Positions 20,961 through 30,816 of a stretch of 55,814 bases of DNA are shown here, piece after piece. The notes under the pieces were generated by a model that saw only the letters and a list, made by a program, of their open reading frames with translations, did no database searches and was not told the origin of the DNA. The position numbers and the translations under genes are program-made. This DNA is from Prorocentrum cordatum. Its lineage: Eukaryota > Sar > Dinophyceae > Prorocentrales > Prorocentraceae. Where the stretch lies: NCBI GenBank assembly GCA_963575745.1, contig CAUYUJ010017904.1:155694-211507 (forward strand), given 5' to 3'. Each line of letters starts with the position of its first letter. The first letter of the stretch is position 1.

Positions 20961-21084
20961 CACATCGGCACGAACGTCACGGCACACGCCTTGCCCCCGC
21001 CCCCCCCCTTCCCAGGGGCGTGAGGACAATGGCACTTCGAGTGTTGCGGCCTGGACTTGAGGGCTGCCCTTCTCTGAGGTGGCC

Positions 21085-21358
21085 TCTAGGGGGGGAGCGA
21101 AGAGAACCGCGCGTCGCGCATCTCGGGGGCGATGCTTGAAGCTGTGTGGCGCAGATACTTATCGTTCTCGATGTGGACCCAGACATCCAAAGTCTTGAAC
21201 AGACCAAGTCTGAGGACTTTGGCCGTTTTCGGCCTCCAGGGGCCCTCGCTGGGCCTCGGGACTGCCCAGAATCAACTGAAGCGGGCTCTCACCAGTCCCT
21301 GGGAAAAGAGTCGGGACTTCCAGGGATCCCGTATCCAAAAATTCAAGACGTCGGCCTG
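21085..21358. repeat. Dispersed repeat R, copy 2
   Basis: Contains CCGCGCGTCGCGCATCTCGG (21109), then CGTTTTCGGCCTCCAGGGGC at about 21223, GGGATCCCGTATCCAAAAAT, and GACGTCGGCCTGG just before the GGA tract. The same order, more diverged, is seen at 26860-27155 on the far side of LINE-1. Confidence 0.65.
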
Positions 21359-21359
21359 G

Positions 21360-21580
21360 GGGGGAGGAGGAGGAGGAGGAGGAGGAGGAGGGAGGAGGAG
21401 GAGGAGGAGGAGGAGGAGGAGGAGGGAGGAGGAGGAGGAGGAGGCGGAGGAGGAGGAGGAGGAGGAGGAGGAGGAGGAGGGGAGGGGGAGGGGAGGGGGA
21501 GGGGGAGGGGGAGGGGGAGGGGGAGGGGGAGGGGGAGGGGGGAGGGGAGGGGGGAGGGGGAGGGGGAGGGGGAGGGGGAG
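21360..21580. repeat. GGA/GGGGGA tract abutting the LINE-1 5' end
   Basis: GGA units followed from 21480 by regular GGGGGA and GGGGA units, ending one base before the first recognisable LINE-1 codon. Confidence 0.97.
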
Positions 21581-23940
21581 TACTGGGAGATTGGAACTTA
21601 CAACCTGAGGTCTGGGCTGACGAATGGCTGGAACAGGTGCATGGGTTTCTTCTTTTCTCAGAGACTCCCACTTGTCATAAGAGTATGTTGGGCACGGTTT
21701 TTGACTACGCGCTAGTGGCCAACAACCTTAACACGCGCATGCAGAAGCCAGAGGTGGTACATGACTCTGCAATAGCTACGCATTCGCCTGTGCGATACTC
21801 GTTGTTGGCACATGATATTCCGACATGGCGTAGGGTAATAGACGAACCGCGGGGGTTCGGATCGGTTCCTCCTATTGGTTGTCCGTACTACCCTCGGCGT
21901 GGTGCTTGGCGTCAGGCACGATTGGCGGTCTTGGATGCACATGACAACGCGTCGCTGCAGGTGGCCTGGGACAATGTGGTACAGCAGATTGAACATGAGT
22001 TGGCTGACAGGTGGCAGCTTCGAGGTGCCAACCATCGCACACATCTTGGACGGGCTGGCGCTGTATCATGGAAGTGGGAAAAGGTGGAGTGGCAGCCGCC
22101 ACGAAAACGTACCGATGTATCTCAAGAGGTGAACTGTTGGCAGGTAGCAGGGCGGTGGGCATCTCACCTGGTGCGAGTACGTGCCCATCTTGGAGAGTAT
22201 TGTCAACGTCTTCAGAGCGCCCACGCTACGTGCCCAGTTTCTTCACAGCAATGCGGGCATGTGGTTAAGATCATCAAGGAAGCTGCGATTTTCTTGAGCA
22301 AGGTTGCTGGGGCCAAACGGATTCTTGCTGGGCTTACCGATGGGGTTAGAACGTTCTTCACTTCAGGTATTGCGGTCTTCTTGCATGACGGCTTCGACGA
22401 TATGGTCCAGTACATAGTGGAGCAGGCCTCCACTGTCGCCAAGCAGGCCGTCTCCGACAAGTACAAGGCATGGAAAGATTGGGCAGATCGTTCCTTTCTT
22501 CGTGGTGCTAGTGCTGCACATCGGTTTACTAAGGTACAACAGGCGCCTGAGAAATTGAAGCCTATGGTGTATGGAAGCCCTCATGCACTAGCAGATAGGG
22601 AGATGGTCACGTGGCGCGAGGTTTGGCAACATCATGGTTATGAGCTACCCGACAGGCCTGCTGATTTTACTTCGTGGCCCAAACTGCCAGCCATCAGTGT
22701 TCCTGACCTGCGAGCGGCTTCTCTTTCTTTTCCTGAGCGCACGGCTGTGGGACAAACGGGGATCGCGCCGAGAGCGCTATGGCACGTGTCGGATGAGGGC
22801 CTGTCGGTGGTCAACTTGTTGTTTTCGCGCTGTGAAGATCTTGGCTGGTGGCCTGGGGATCGCATTGTTGATATTCTTGTACGTTTGGCAACACCTGACG
22901 GTGGAAGTCGTCTCATATGCCTGGTCAACACCCTACTACGGCTATGGGCACGAGTCCGATCCTCGGTGGCCAAGCGGTGGATTAGGAACGCCAAGATTCC
23001 CAACATTTGGGGTACAGGTGGCGCTGGGAGGTCCTCGACAGCATCGGCGGTGGATCACAATATCACAGCGGAAATGGCATTCTACCTGGGAGAGTTCTTT
23101 GTGACAGCTCTTCTCGACGCATGGGAAGCTTTCGGGTCGGTTTCACCGTCCGCCCTGTTGGATCAGTCTCGGCTGGAAGGTTTTCCTGTCTTGCTTACGT
23201 GGATGACGTTGCAGTACCATTTACAACCCAGAACGCTCAAATGTCATGGGTCTCTCTCTGTATGGTACAGATCTGCGCAAGGTATCTTAGCAGGGTGCAG
23301 TATGTCCACAACTATGCTGACGGTGCTTACAGCAAAGACCATTCGACGACTTGCTAGAGATGATATTATACCACGAGCCTTGGTGGATGACGTTTCGGCG
23401 CAGTGGGTTGGCAGCTCGACACACCAGCTCAGTGGCTTCTGGGCGGCGCTGAAAGGTTTTACCTTTGATGTCAAGGAGGTAGGGCTCGTTATTCAGGCCA
23501 GCAAGTCAGGTTTCGTTGCCGCGTCGGCCGCAGTGACCAAGGCGTCTAAGGCGGCCTCTGATTACTGCCACATCCCGTCGAAGCCGCACATGCGGAATTT
23601 GAGGCATGAGCTGCATGGGCCAGTGGCGAGGCGCACGATTGCCAAGAAACGGCTGGCAAGTCTCAAACAGCGTGCTCATCGGGTACATGCATTTCGGCGG
23701 ACGGTGGGTACCAAGGTTACGCGATCGTGGAGAACTGGGCTACTGCCGTCGGTGGCTCACGGGTCGTCGGTCAGCGGCGTGTCTGACAAGGAGCTGGAGG
23801 TCATGAGGAGCATATCCGCCACTATGGCGGGCTACCCCAAGCGTGGAGCAAGCAGTACCCTCTACTTGGCGACTCAGCGTGACCCATGGTATGATCCCAT
23901 CTTCGACGCAACGACTGGGCCGACGTTCTATTACCATTGA
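21581..23940 (+). pseudogene. LINE-1 polyprotein, endonuclease end and reverse transcriptase
   Basis: The frame is continuous from the GGA tract through to an in-frame TGA at 23938-23940. The first codons give the endonuclease GDWN motif and its C-terminal part (TVFDYALVANNL). The RT core lies near 23020-23420: motif A is LLDAWEAFGSV (about 23109; the family normally has Asp where Gly stands), motif B is AQGILAGCSMSTTM (about 23275), and motif C is LVDDV (23380-23394) with both catalytic Asp present. Thumb-like sequence follows (AKKRLASLKQRAHRVHAFRR). The GTG at 21637 is only the first start-like codon; the true start is lost with the 5' part. The element is dead as it stands, since the reading frame continues past the TGA. 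Confidence 0.85.
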
Positions 23941-25861
23941 TTGGTGTGGGAACAGTTCGTTGGCCTGGGCAGGTTAGAACGAGCCTGGCAAGCAATCAGT
24001 GCTACTTCTCTCAGTTGGAGTACGGCTCGAGGACCGATTGGTGTAGTCAGGTTGTCCCTGCAAAGGGTAGGATGGCGCATGTTGTCTTCGACAGTGGTGC
24101 AAGACGATCAGGGATGCAGCTGGTCACCATTGCAGGTTGCCCCGCTTCCACTTCGCGATCTACTTCGAGCAGGTATCCAGCGATATCAGATGCAACGTAT
24201 CTTGGCACATCACGAGCAGCGGGAGCCTGGCACGGTCTTGTGGGCGCGCGGGCTGCGTGCTTGCTTGGGCGGACCTTCGGCTACGGTCAAGAACCCAACA
24301 ACGGCTGGTGCGCTCAGGGCTTCATGGTCTGGTTCGCTCTGGACCAAAGTACGTCTTGCAGCGCACAACAATGTCGGCGATTCACTGTGTCGGGCCTGCC
24401 AAGGCGACGACGAGACGATTGGCCACGTCCTGCTTCAAGTGCGATGCGGTGAACAAGTGGCTGCTGGAAGGTGAAGACGATCATCCCATGTCCGATGAGC
24501 TCACGTCTTTCCGCGACTCGATCCTGCAGAACGGGACCATCAATCGGCCGATAGTCAGCGACGAGTGCTTTGAGCTTAGTGTGGGGCTCCCGCAGGTACC
24601 TGGAGACTGGCAACATGCCGAACCTGACCCTCCTGTGAGGTACTGGGGATCTTGGGCTGGGTCGCCAGAAGACTGGCCACGCGCAGTTTTTACAGACGGC
24701 TCGGCTATTCCTTCCAGCATTCCTGAATTGAGACGTTGCGGATGGGCCTGCGTCCAAATGTCTCCTGATGGATATCCAGCGCGCGCAGTCTACGGAGGCC
24801 TTCCAGGGGCACAGCAGACTATTGGAGCAGCGGAGCGGCACTGCGTTCTACAGGCTCTACGACACTTTCCTGGAGTGAAGCGGTTGATCACAGATCTCTC
24901 GGCGCTCGTCGCCGAAGGCAACCGTTGGGACGAGTATGATGCGCTCGCTGGTGCACGACGCGCGGGCATATGGAGGGCTATGCGCAAATTTGCTCAAGCA
25001 CGGAAAGGTGTACCTCCTACCTTCGGCTGGTGTCCCTCTCATCTTGACCTGGATGAGGTGGCGGCTGGAGTCGCTAAGCGTGAGGCCAACTTCGATTGGG
25101 TCTTGGGCAACGCCTGGGCTGATCATTTTGCGAAGCTGGGCGCGAAGGACATCGGATACGCTGAAGGGTATTGCGACTTGTTCAAGATGGCGCTGGCTCA
25201 AGCCAAGTTGATGTCCAGGTACCTGGGGTTCACGCTGTGCAGGTTGTTCCAGCAGCAGCTCTGGGAGTCTCAAGATCGGCAGGTACGATTTCCATGCTTT
25301 CAGCCACGTATCACGGTACTGGAGCATATTTTTTGGAGATCTGAGGTTTACGCAGAATTTCGGTGCAGGCAGTGTGGGGTGCGGGCTGCCACTACGACTC
25401 ACCTGGACAACTTGGGCTGGGGTACTCGTAAGTATTGTAGTGCGTCGGAGTATCAAAAGCTGCAGTGTGACATCTTTTTCGGCACTCCCAAGGGCCTTAC
25501 ATACCAGCCTGTGCGCAGTGAGGCAGTGCATGAGGCTGTACAACTAGCTGATGCCCTACTTGGTGAGGCCATCTCTGAGCAGGTTGTGGTGGATTCGTCA
25601 GAGGCTCCTCAAATGGCGGCGCACACCTTTTTTGCAGGCCAAGGCCACGCGTTGCAATGGGATGGTCTGGCGTGCGTTTGTGTTCGTTGTGCTGGTTCTT
25701 CCACGGACGTCACAAAGAAGGTGCTCAAGCTCAAAGAAGTTTGCCCTGGGGCGTCTAAGGATCCTGCGGTCAGGAAGAACCAGATCAAGTGGATTTCTCG
25801 ATTTGCCAAAGCGCGCTCCATCGAGTTCCACACGTCGGTGCTGGCCCAGATGAGGCTATGA
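23941..25861 (+). pseudogene. LINE-1 polyprotein, connection, RNase H and C-terminal Cys module
   Basis: After the TGA the same frame continues with LLSLQ-type connection sequence (ARGPIGVVRLSLQRVGWRM) to CRACQGDDETIGH near 24425. A one-base frameshift there moves the coding frame to the one that ends at 25861. RNase H motifs are all visible: FTDGSA (24688), AERHCVLQAL (about 24830), ITDLSALV (about 24886), GWCPSH (about 25027) and GNAWADHFAKLGA (about 25105), so the acidic residues are kept. The C-terminus has GLACVCVRCAGSS, a Cys-rich module also seen in LINE-3. One stop plus one frameshift suggests a fairly recent copy. Confidence 0.85.
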
Positions 25862-26455
25862 CTGTTTTTTTGTGGTGGGCGTAGGCGATGTTCTCGTCTG
25901 CTTCGACCTGTGGATGGTCGTGCTGTGCTCGCATTTTGAAATCCTGGGGCGCCAGGGTCGTGTCGCCATGGTGGTGAGTCCGCTGCCCTGGGCACCAGCA
26001 CGTTGGACCTGGTCACGTGTTGGCAACAGCGAGCGGCAGCACCTCTGCTGCCCTGGGCACCAGCACGTTAGACCCGGTCGCGCGTTGGCAACAGCGAGCG
26101 GCAGCTGCTCATTGCCTGTTTTGCTGGGTTCCTGTGTTGATCTAGTGGTTGGCTTGGGTGTTCAGTTTGTGGATGCGGTGGCTGATCGCATCTACTTTCA
26201 TGGTACTGGAGGCGTTGTGCTATTTCTTGTATCAGTACTGAACCTTGCGAATCGCCCGCGTGGCCCTATACAGGGAGCGGGCGCATCGACGAGGGTTTCG
26301 TTTCGCGGTACTGGAGGCGTTGTGCTCTATCAGGTATCTGCACTGGACCTTGTGAATTGCCCGCGTGGCCCTATACAGGGAGCGGGCACATCGGCGAGAG
26401 TTTGGTTACCTTTTTCGCGGTGTACTGAGGTGCCGCGTCGGTCTGAGACCTAGCG
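25862..26455 (+). repeat. LINE-1 3' tail with two direct duplications
   Basis: A 58-bp segment starting CTGCCCTGGGCACCAGCACG occurs at 25983 and 26047. A ~105-bp segment starting GGTACTGGAGGCGTTGTGCT occurs at 26202 and 26307; its inner part GCCCGCGTGGCCCTATACAG is followed by GGAGCGGGC, so each copy can form a hairpin. No poly(A) end is seen. Confidence 0.7.
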
Positions 26456-26499
26456 GCGTTCGCCTGCAGCTGCAGGCGGCCGCCCAGGGATGAACCATG

Positions 26500-26790
26500 A
26501 ACCAGGAGGAGGAGGAGGAGGAGGAGGAGGAGGAGGCGGAGGCGGAGGCGGAGGAGGGGAGGAGGAGGCGGAGGAGGAGGCGGAGGAGGGGCAGGGCAGG
26601 GGCAGGGAGGGTGGGGCAGGGGCAGGGGCAGGGGGGAGGAGGAGGAGGAGGAGGAGGAGGAGGAGGGAGGAGGAGGAGGAGGAGGAGGAGAGAGGAGGAG
26701 GAGGAGGAGGAGGAGGAGGAGGAGGAGGAGGGAAGGAGGAGGAGGAGGAGGAGGAGGAGGAGGAGGAGGAGGAGGAGGAGGAGGAAGAGC
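26500..26790. repeat. GGA tract abutting the LINE-1 3' end
   Basis: GGA units with GGC and GGGGCA variants (the latter at 26590-26635). Confidence 0.97.
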
Positions 26791-27155
26791 CCTCGGGGGC
26801 GCGAAGCGAGCCCGCGCTCTGCGCGCCGCGGCGGGGGCCGCGCGGGCCCGCTCCAGCCGGCGGCGCGAGGGCGCGAAGGCAGCCGCGCGCCGCGCCTCAC
26901 GGGGCGCCGTGCGCCAAGGCTTCAGTCGGGCGTGCCTCTCCTGGACTCCACACCAAGACCCCCTCGCGCTGTGAAAAAATCACGACGGGAGGTTTTTCGC
27001 TTGTTTCGGCCTCTGGGGGCCCTTACTGGGCCTCAGGACCGTCAAACAACAACTCAGGATGAAACACCGTTCCCGAGGAATGGGTCCGGACCTCTGGGGA
27101 TCGCGTCATGGAAAAATCATGACGTCGGGGGTCTGGGCAGGAGGAAACTTCAAAC
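26791..27155. repeat. Dispersed repeat R, copy 3
   Basis: Carries GGCGCGAGGGCGCGAAGGCA (26864), TTTCGGCCTCTGGGGGCCCT (27004) and GACGTCGGGGGTCTGG (27121) in the same order as copy 2. A short internal repeat, GAAAAAATCACGACG / GGAAAAATCATGACG, occurs at 26974 and 27110. Confidence 0.65.
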
Positions 27156-27879
27156 ATAGTCCACGTACAGTTTGGGCACGATTTGACCATTTTGGGCTAT
27201 TTGGGGGCATGTTCAAAAACTATTCTTGCACTGCCGCCCCAAAGCCCCCTGTAGGAGGACATGCCTGACCTCAGCGAAGACCGGTGGACCCGGGAGCGTC
27301 GATGTGGTCGATCTTCTTCGCCAGGACCCGAAGGGCTCGAGGCGCCGCCGGCGCCAGGGGGCCGCGCGCGCGCCCCTGGCGCCCACGCTGCCCGCGCCAC
27401 GCCGCGTGCGCGCGCCGCGGGCCAATGGCCTCGCCGCGAGCGGCCTCCGGCGGGCGGCGGCGGCGGCGGCGACGGCAGCGGCGGCCCTCGCACGACGGCA
27501 AGTGGAGGCGGCGGCGGCCCCGACGGCGATGGCGGCGGCAGCAGTCGCGGCTGCAGCGACGGCGACCACGGCAGCGGCGACGTCGTCGATTTGGTGGCTT
27601 TGGGCGGGGCGGGAGGTCAAGGGAGGAAAGGCCACCCGGGCCGGATCATCGGCATCTGCGAAACGGCCTTGGGCGTTTGCTAGACAGCCCTGCCCTGTCC
27701 GATTCGTTCTTTGGGTGCGTTTGCTAAGTGGCCTCGCTTGTGTCGGGGTGGTTATTATGGGGGTGGATTTGTTTTGCCTTCTGAGGAGGTCCCCGGTGGG
27801 GTCGAGGGTCGAGGTTCGAGGACGGGCAGGGAGCGCCGAAAGCGGGGTGGGAGGTGCCTGTGCGGGGGGGCAATCCAGC
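27156..27879. other. GC-rich region, partly GGC/GCG-rich, possibly LINE-2 5' part
   Basis: 27440-27590 is dominated by GGC and GCG triplets. Frames are open on both strands and none has a domain. It may contain the decayed 5' part of LINE-2, since the plus frame joining it to LINE-2 (27226-28077) is open, but no endonuclease motif is visible. Confidence 0.35.
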
Positions 27880-28443
27880 GCAATGCAGCGTGATGAGGCG
27901 CAGCGCAAGGAGGCAGCCCTTCTTGCCGAGGAGGCCCAGGAGGCCAGCTTTCGGCGTCGAGCCAAGAAAGCTGGACAAAGGCGTGCGCTCCGACGTCGAG
28001 CTCTGCTCTTCTCGCCGTTCCAGGCGAGGAAAGTTCTCACCGGGATCCGCAGAGAGCCAGACGATCACGGACCCTGAGGGCATCCACGCCGAGCTGTCTG
28101 ACTACTGGGGCCGCGTCTTCTCGGCGAAGGCGCCGCCAGGGCCCGGGGCTCGCCAAGACCGGACCCGCCAGTGCGCCATGACTGCACCAAGTTTGCGGAG
28201 AGAATGCCTGCCAGCGCCCCTGGCGTCGACGGCCTTCCCTACGCCGCCTGGAAGCGCCCCCGCGCTCTGGATGCCCTCTCGTCCTGCTCAGAGTGGATCT
28301 GTAGCGGCTTCCCGATGCTCGACTCCTTCAACCTCGCGACGGCGAGCTACGCGCCCAAGGGCCTCGATGAGCACGACAATGGCAACCTAGTCAGCCGCGC
28401 GGCCAGCGACGTGAGGCTCCTCAGCCTCAAGCTTACCAGCAAT
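27880..28443 (+). pseudogene. LINE-2 reverse transcriptase, N-terminal part
   Basis: Three frames tile a single protein. Frame of 27226: ALLFSPFQARKVLTGIRREP to about 28065. Frame of 27854: DPEGIHAELSDYWGRVFSAK to about 28170. Frame of 28171: ASAPGVDGLPYAAWKRP to VRLLSLKLTSN at 28443. The APG-DG-PYAAW motif is the conserved fingers motif of LINE reverse transcriptases. Two compensating frameshifts separate the pieces. The coding stretch stops abruptly at AAT (28441-28443), where the insertion begins. Confidence 0.8.
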
Positions 28444-29440
28444 TCGCCGGCCCAACGGGCCAGAGTATGGCTTCCTCGCCTTTTCGCGTTTCCGACGCTC
28501 CAAGACGGCCCAAGAGGCCCCCAAGAAGCCTCCCAAACCACTCCAAGACGGCCCAAGAGGCCCCCAAGAGACCCCCAAGACCGCCCAAAAGAGCTTCAAG
28601 ACAGCCAAAAAGGCGCCCAAGACGGCCCAAGAGGGCTCCAAGAGGAGCCCAAGATGGAGACCACGAACCGAAAATCCGAGCCTTCCGCTCCAAGAGGTAT
28701 CCAGGACGCCCCAAGAGGCCCCCAAGAGGCCCCAAGAGGCGCCAAGAGGCCCGAAAAAGACCCCAAGACGCTCCAAAACGGAGCTCCAAGATACAAACAT
28801 CAGTGATTCTCTTGGTTTCTGAAGGTTTTTGGCTTTCTCGCCTTTTCGCCTTTCCGACGCCCCAAGACGGCCCAAGAGGCCCCCAAGACCACCCCAAGAC
28901 GGCCCAAGAGGCCCCCAAGAGAGCCCCAAGACCGCCCAAGAGGGCCCCAAGAAAGCCTAAAAGGCGCCCAAGAGGGCCCCAAGAGGGGCCCAAGATGGAG
29001 ACCACGAGCCGAAAATCCGAGCCTTCCGCTCCAAGAGGCCTCCAGGACGCCCCAAGAGGCCCCTAAGAGGCCCCAAGAGCCGCCACTCTCTCTCTCTCTC
29101 TCTCTTTCTCTCTTTTCCCTCTCACGTCGAGGGGCATACCTGTCGCAACAGTTTCACTGTGTCCATGAGCGTCCACGAGCAATGAGCCCCCCACAAAGGC
29201 GTCAGGGACACCCCAGAGCGGCACAACCCAGATGCCCCGTGGAAACAACGATTCCCCCGACACCTCCTCAGAAGGTCGACGCGAAGCTGTTTCGCGGGGG
29301 CAGCTTCAACACCACCATCCCGAACGCAACGCCTCAGAAAAAAACATGCGCCGACCCCTGCAGCTCCGCACTGCCGACGACCTCCCGCCCAATCGACCGC
29401 GGTGCCTCATCATGGGCCGGCGGAATGAGCGAAGCGATTA
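28444..29440. mobile_element. 1000-bp insertion inside the LINE-2 RT gene
   Basis: Counting one AAT, the insertion is exactly 1000 bp: AAT occurs at 28441-28443 and again at 29441-29443, and the RT reading continues precisely at the second (NKIICSVHH). Near the ends are inverted repeats: AATTCGCCGGCCCA (28441-28454) and TGGGCCGGCGGAAT (29413-29426). Inside are G-run family units in reverse orientation (28480-29075), a CT run (29088-29115) and 300 bp of unique sequence. No transposase is visible, so it is a non-autonomous element or an introner-like insertion. No GT-AG borders are present. Confidence 0.75.
28480..29075 (-). repeat. G-run repeat family, copy 3 (reverse)
   Basis: GGCCCCCAAGAGG and CCAAGACGGCCC units. 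Read on the minus strand these are the CTTGGGGGCC units seen elsewhere. Two spacer copies (GGCGAGAAAGCC type, near 28470 and 28835) carry the CGTCGGAAAGGCGAAAAGG motif on the minus strand. Confidence 0.85.
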
Positions 29441-30814
29441 AATAAGATCATCTGCAGCGTTCATCACTGGAAATGGCCGACGGTGGTCAAGCGCATCGCC
29501 CCCTCGAACTAGCGAGGATTCGTCAGCGGACGCAATTTCCTCCTGAACATCGTCGACCTCGATACCTACGGTCGCGTCGCAGGTCTCCACCCCTCCGCCG
29601 AGCACCCGCTCCGCATGATCTTCGATTTCGCAGCGGTCTTCCCCTCTGTGGGGTGGGCATGGCTATTCATGTGCCTGGACGCGCTCCAACTCCCTGCTGG
29701 CATGGTGAACGCCATCAAGATGCTGTACCATCATACTGCTGCTGCTGCTGTCAGCTCCCACGGCCATTGCATCCGCTTCGCCTACTGGATCCTCAGCGGC
29801 GTCTTGCAGGGATGCCCCCTCAGCGGTGATCTATTTGTGGCGGCCAGTGCGCCGTTCATGTGGAACACGTGGCGGGACGTCGACCTGCGCAAGGACGGGG
29901 CCACGAGATGCTGCGCGGACGACGTCGGAGCGGTCACATTCGGCGCCTCTGGCCGTCGCGCATTTGGCCGGATCTTCAGGCTGGCCGAATCCTTCGCCGC
30001 ATTCGTGCTCAAGCCCCAAAAATGCGCTGCGATACCGCTCGCCGTTAAGCTCAGTCCTGAAGCTGCCCGCGCTACGCAGGCAGTTCTCGGAGCAGTCTGG
30101 CCATCTTGGGCGCAATTCAAGGTCGTTGGCTCGGCAACCTACCTCGGCTTCATCATCGGCCCAGGCGCCACTGTCGCCGAAAACCTGGCGGCGCCGCTGA
30201 TGAAGCGGCAGGAACGCGCCAGGGTTATTGCCCGTTCACCCGCCGACGCCTTCACGAAGGCCGAGCTCTACGCTACCCGGGCGGTCCCGACAGTCTCATA
30301 CGTCTCCCAGTTGCTACCTCTACCGTGGGAGCTACGCGCCACGGAGGTCGGCATCTTCTCGCGGATCCTCAAGGTGCCCCCGACGACGTGCTTTTTCGCA
30401 GATTGGCACCACCGGATCGACTGGGGCGGCCCCAAGCTCCCCTCCATCGTCGTCCAGGGCGCGGCGCGGCGGCCATGGCAAGAACGGCAGCCGCCACGCT
30501 CGCGCGCTGGAAGCCCCCAGCGCGGCTCCTCGGGGACGCTGCCGAACGCTTCCTCCCCCTGGCGGCACGTGCACGAGGAGCGTGGGACCACGGCAGCTTG
30601 GAGGAGCCCCCCGTGGATCGACCATTTGGTTGAGGCCAGCTGCGGCTTCCCCGGTCGCCCCCACTTCTGCAACCGTTCGGATGCCCTCCTCCACGAGATG
30701 GCCGAACCGTGGAAGTCCGACGGCGGCGCGAAGGATGGGCTTCAGAAGCGGCTCAGTCGTACTCTCATGCGGTGCCTCATGCCGTCGACGATGGTAGCAA
30801 AGTTTAGGGTTTAG
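29441..30814 (+). pseudogene. LINE-2 reverse transcriptase, palm, thumb and connection
   Basis: Reading resumes at 29441, with a TAG at 29510 and then SGRNFLLNIVDLDTYGR. Catalytic motifs: A is MIFDFAAVFPSV (29613), B is SGVLQGCPLSGDLF (about 29794), C is CCADDVGAV (about 29910) with both Asp. The next block is AFVLKPQKCAAIPLA and YLGFIIGPGA (motif D/E region). Beyond about 30460 the protein-like sequence alternates between two frames (ARWKPPARLLGDAAERFLPL in one, then WIDHLVEASCGFPGRPHFC in the other). The frame ends in TAG at 30812-30814, inside TTTAGGG repeats. Confidence 0.8.
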
Positions 30815-30816
30815 GG
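30803..30816 (+). repeat. Two TTTAGGG units inside LINE-2
   Basis: TTTAGGGTTTAGGG, the plant/dinoflagellate-type telomere heptamer repeated twice, at the point where the LINE-2 coding frame is lost. It could be chance, or a scar of break repair. Confidence 0.5.

Larger units (their letters stand above)
21581..26478 (+). mobile_element. LINE-1: 5'-truncated non-LTR retrotransposon
   Basis: A single degraded copy. The remnant begins inside the apurinic-type endonuclease domain (GDWNLQPEVW, 21586) and continues with reverse transcriptase, connection region, RNase H and a C-terminal Cys module, then a ~600-bp 3' tail with two internal duplications. The tail ends at an 18-bp perfect palindrome, CGCCTGCAGCTGCAGGCG (26461-26478). 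GGA tracts lie directly on both sides (21360-21580 and 26500-26790) and copies of repeat R flank those. No target-site duplication can be separated from the GGA repeats. GC is visibly lower (near 53%) than the surroundings. Confidence 0.85.

Noticed and set aside
26490-27062. Glycine/glutamate-rich frames running from GGA tracts into unique DNA
   Set aside because: The frames start in simple repeats and enter repeat R copies, which show no coding conservation between 21.1 and 26.9 kb.
27184-27200. ACCATTTTGGGCT resembling the spliced leader core
   Set aside because: Matches only 10-11 bases with an inserted G and no gene start follows. GCCATTTTGG at 13268 was rejected for the same reason.
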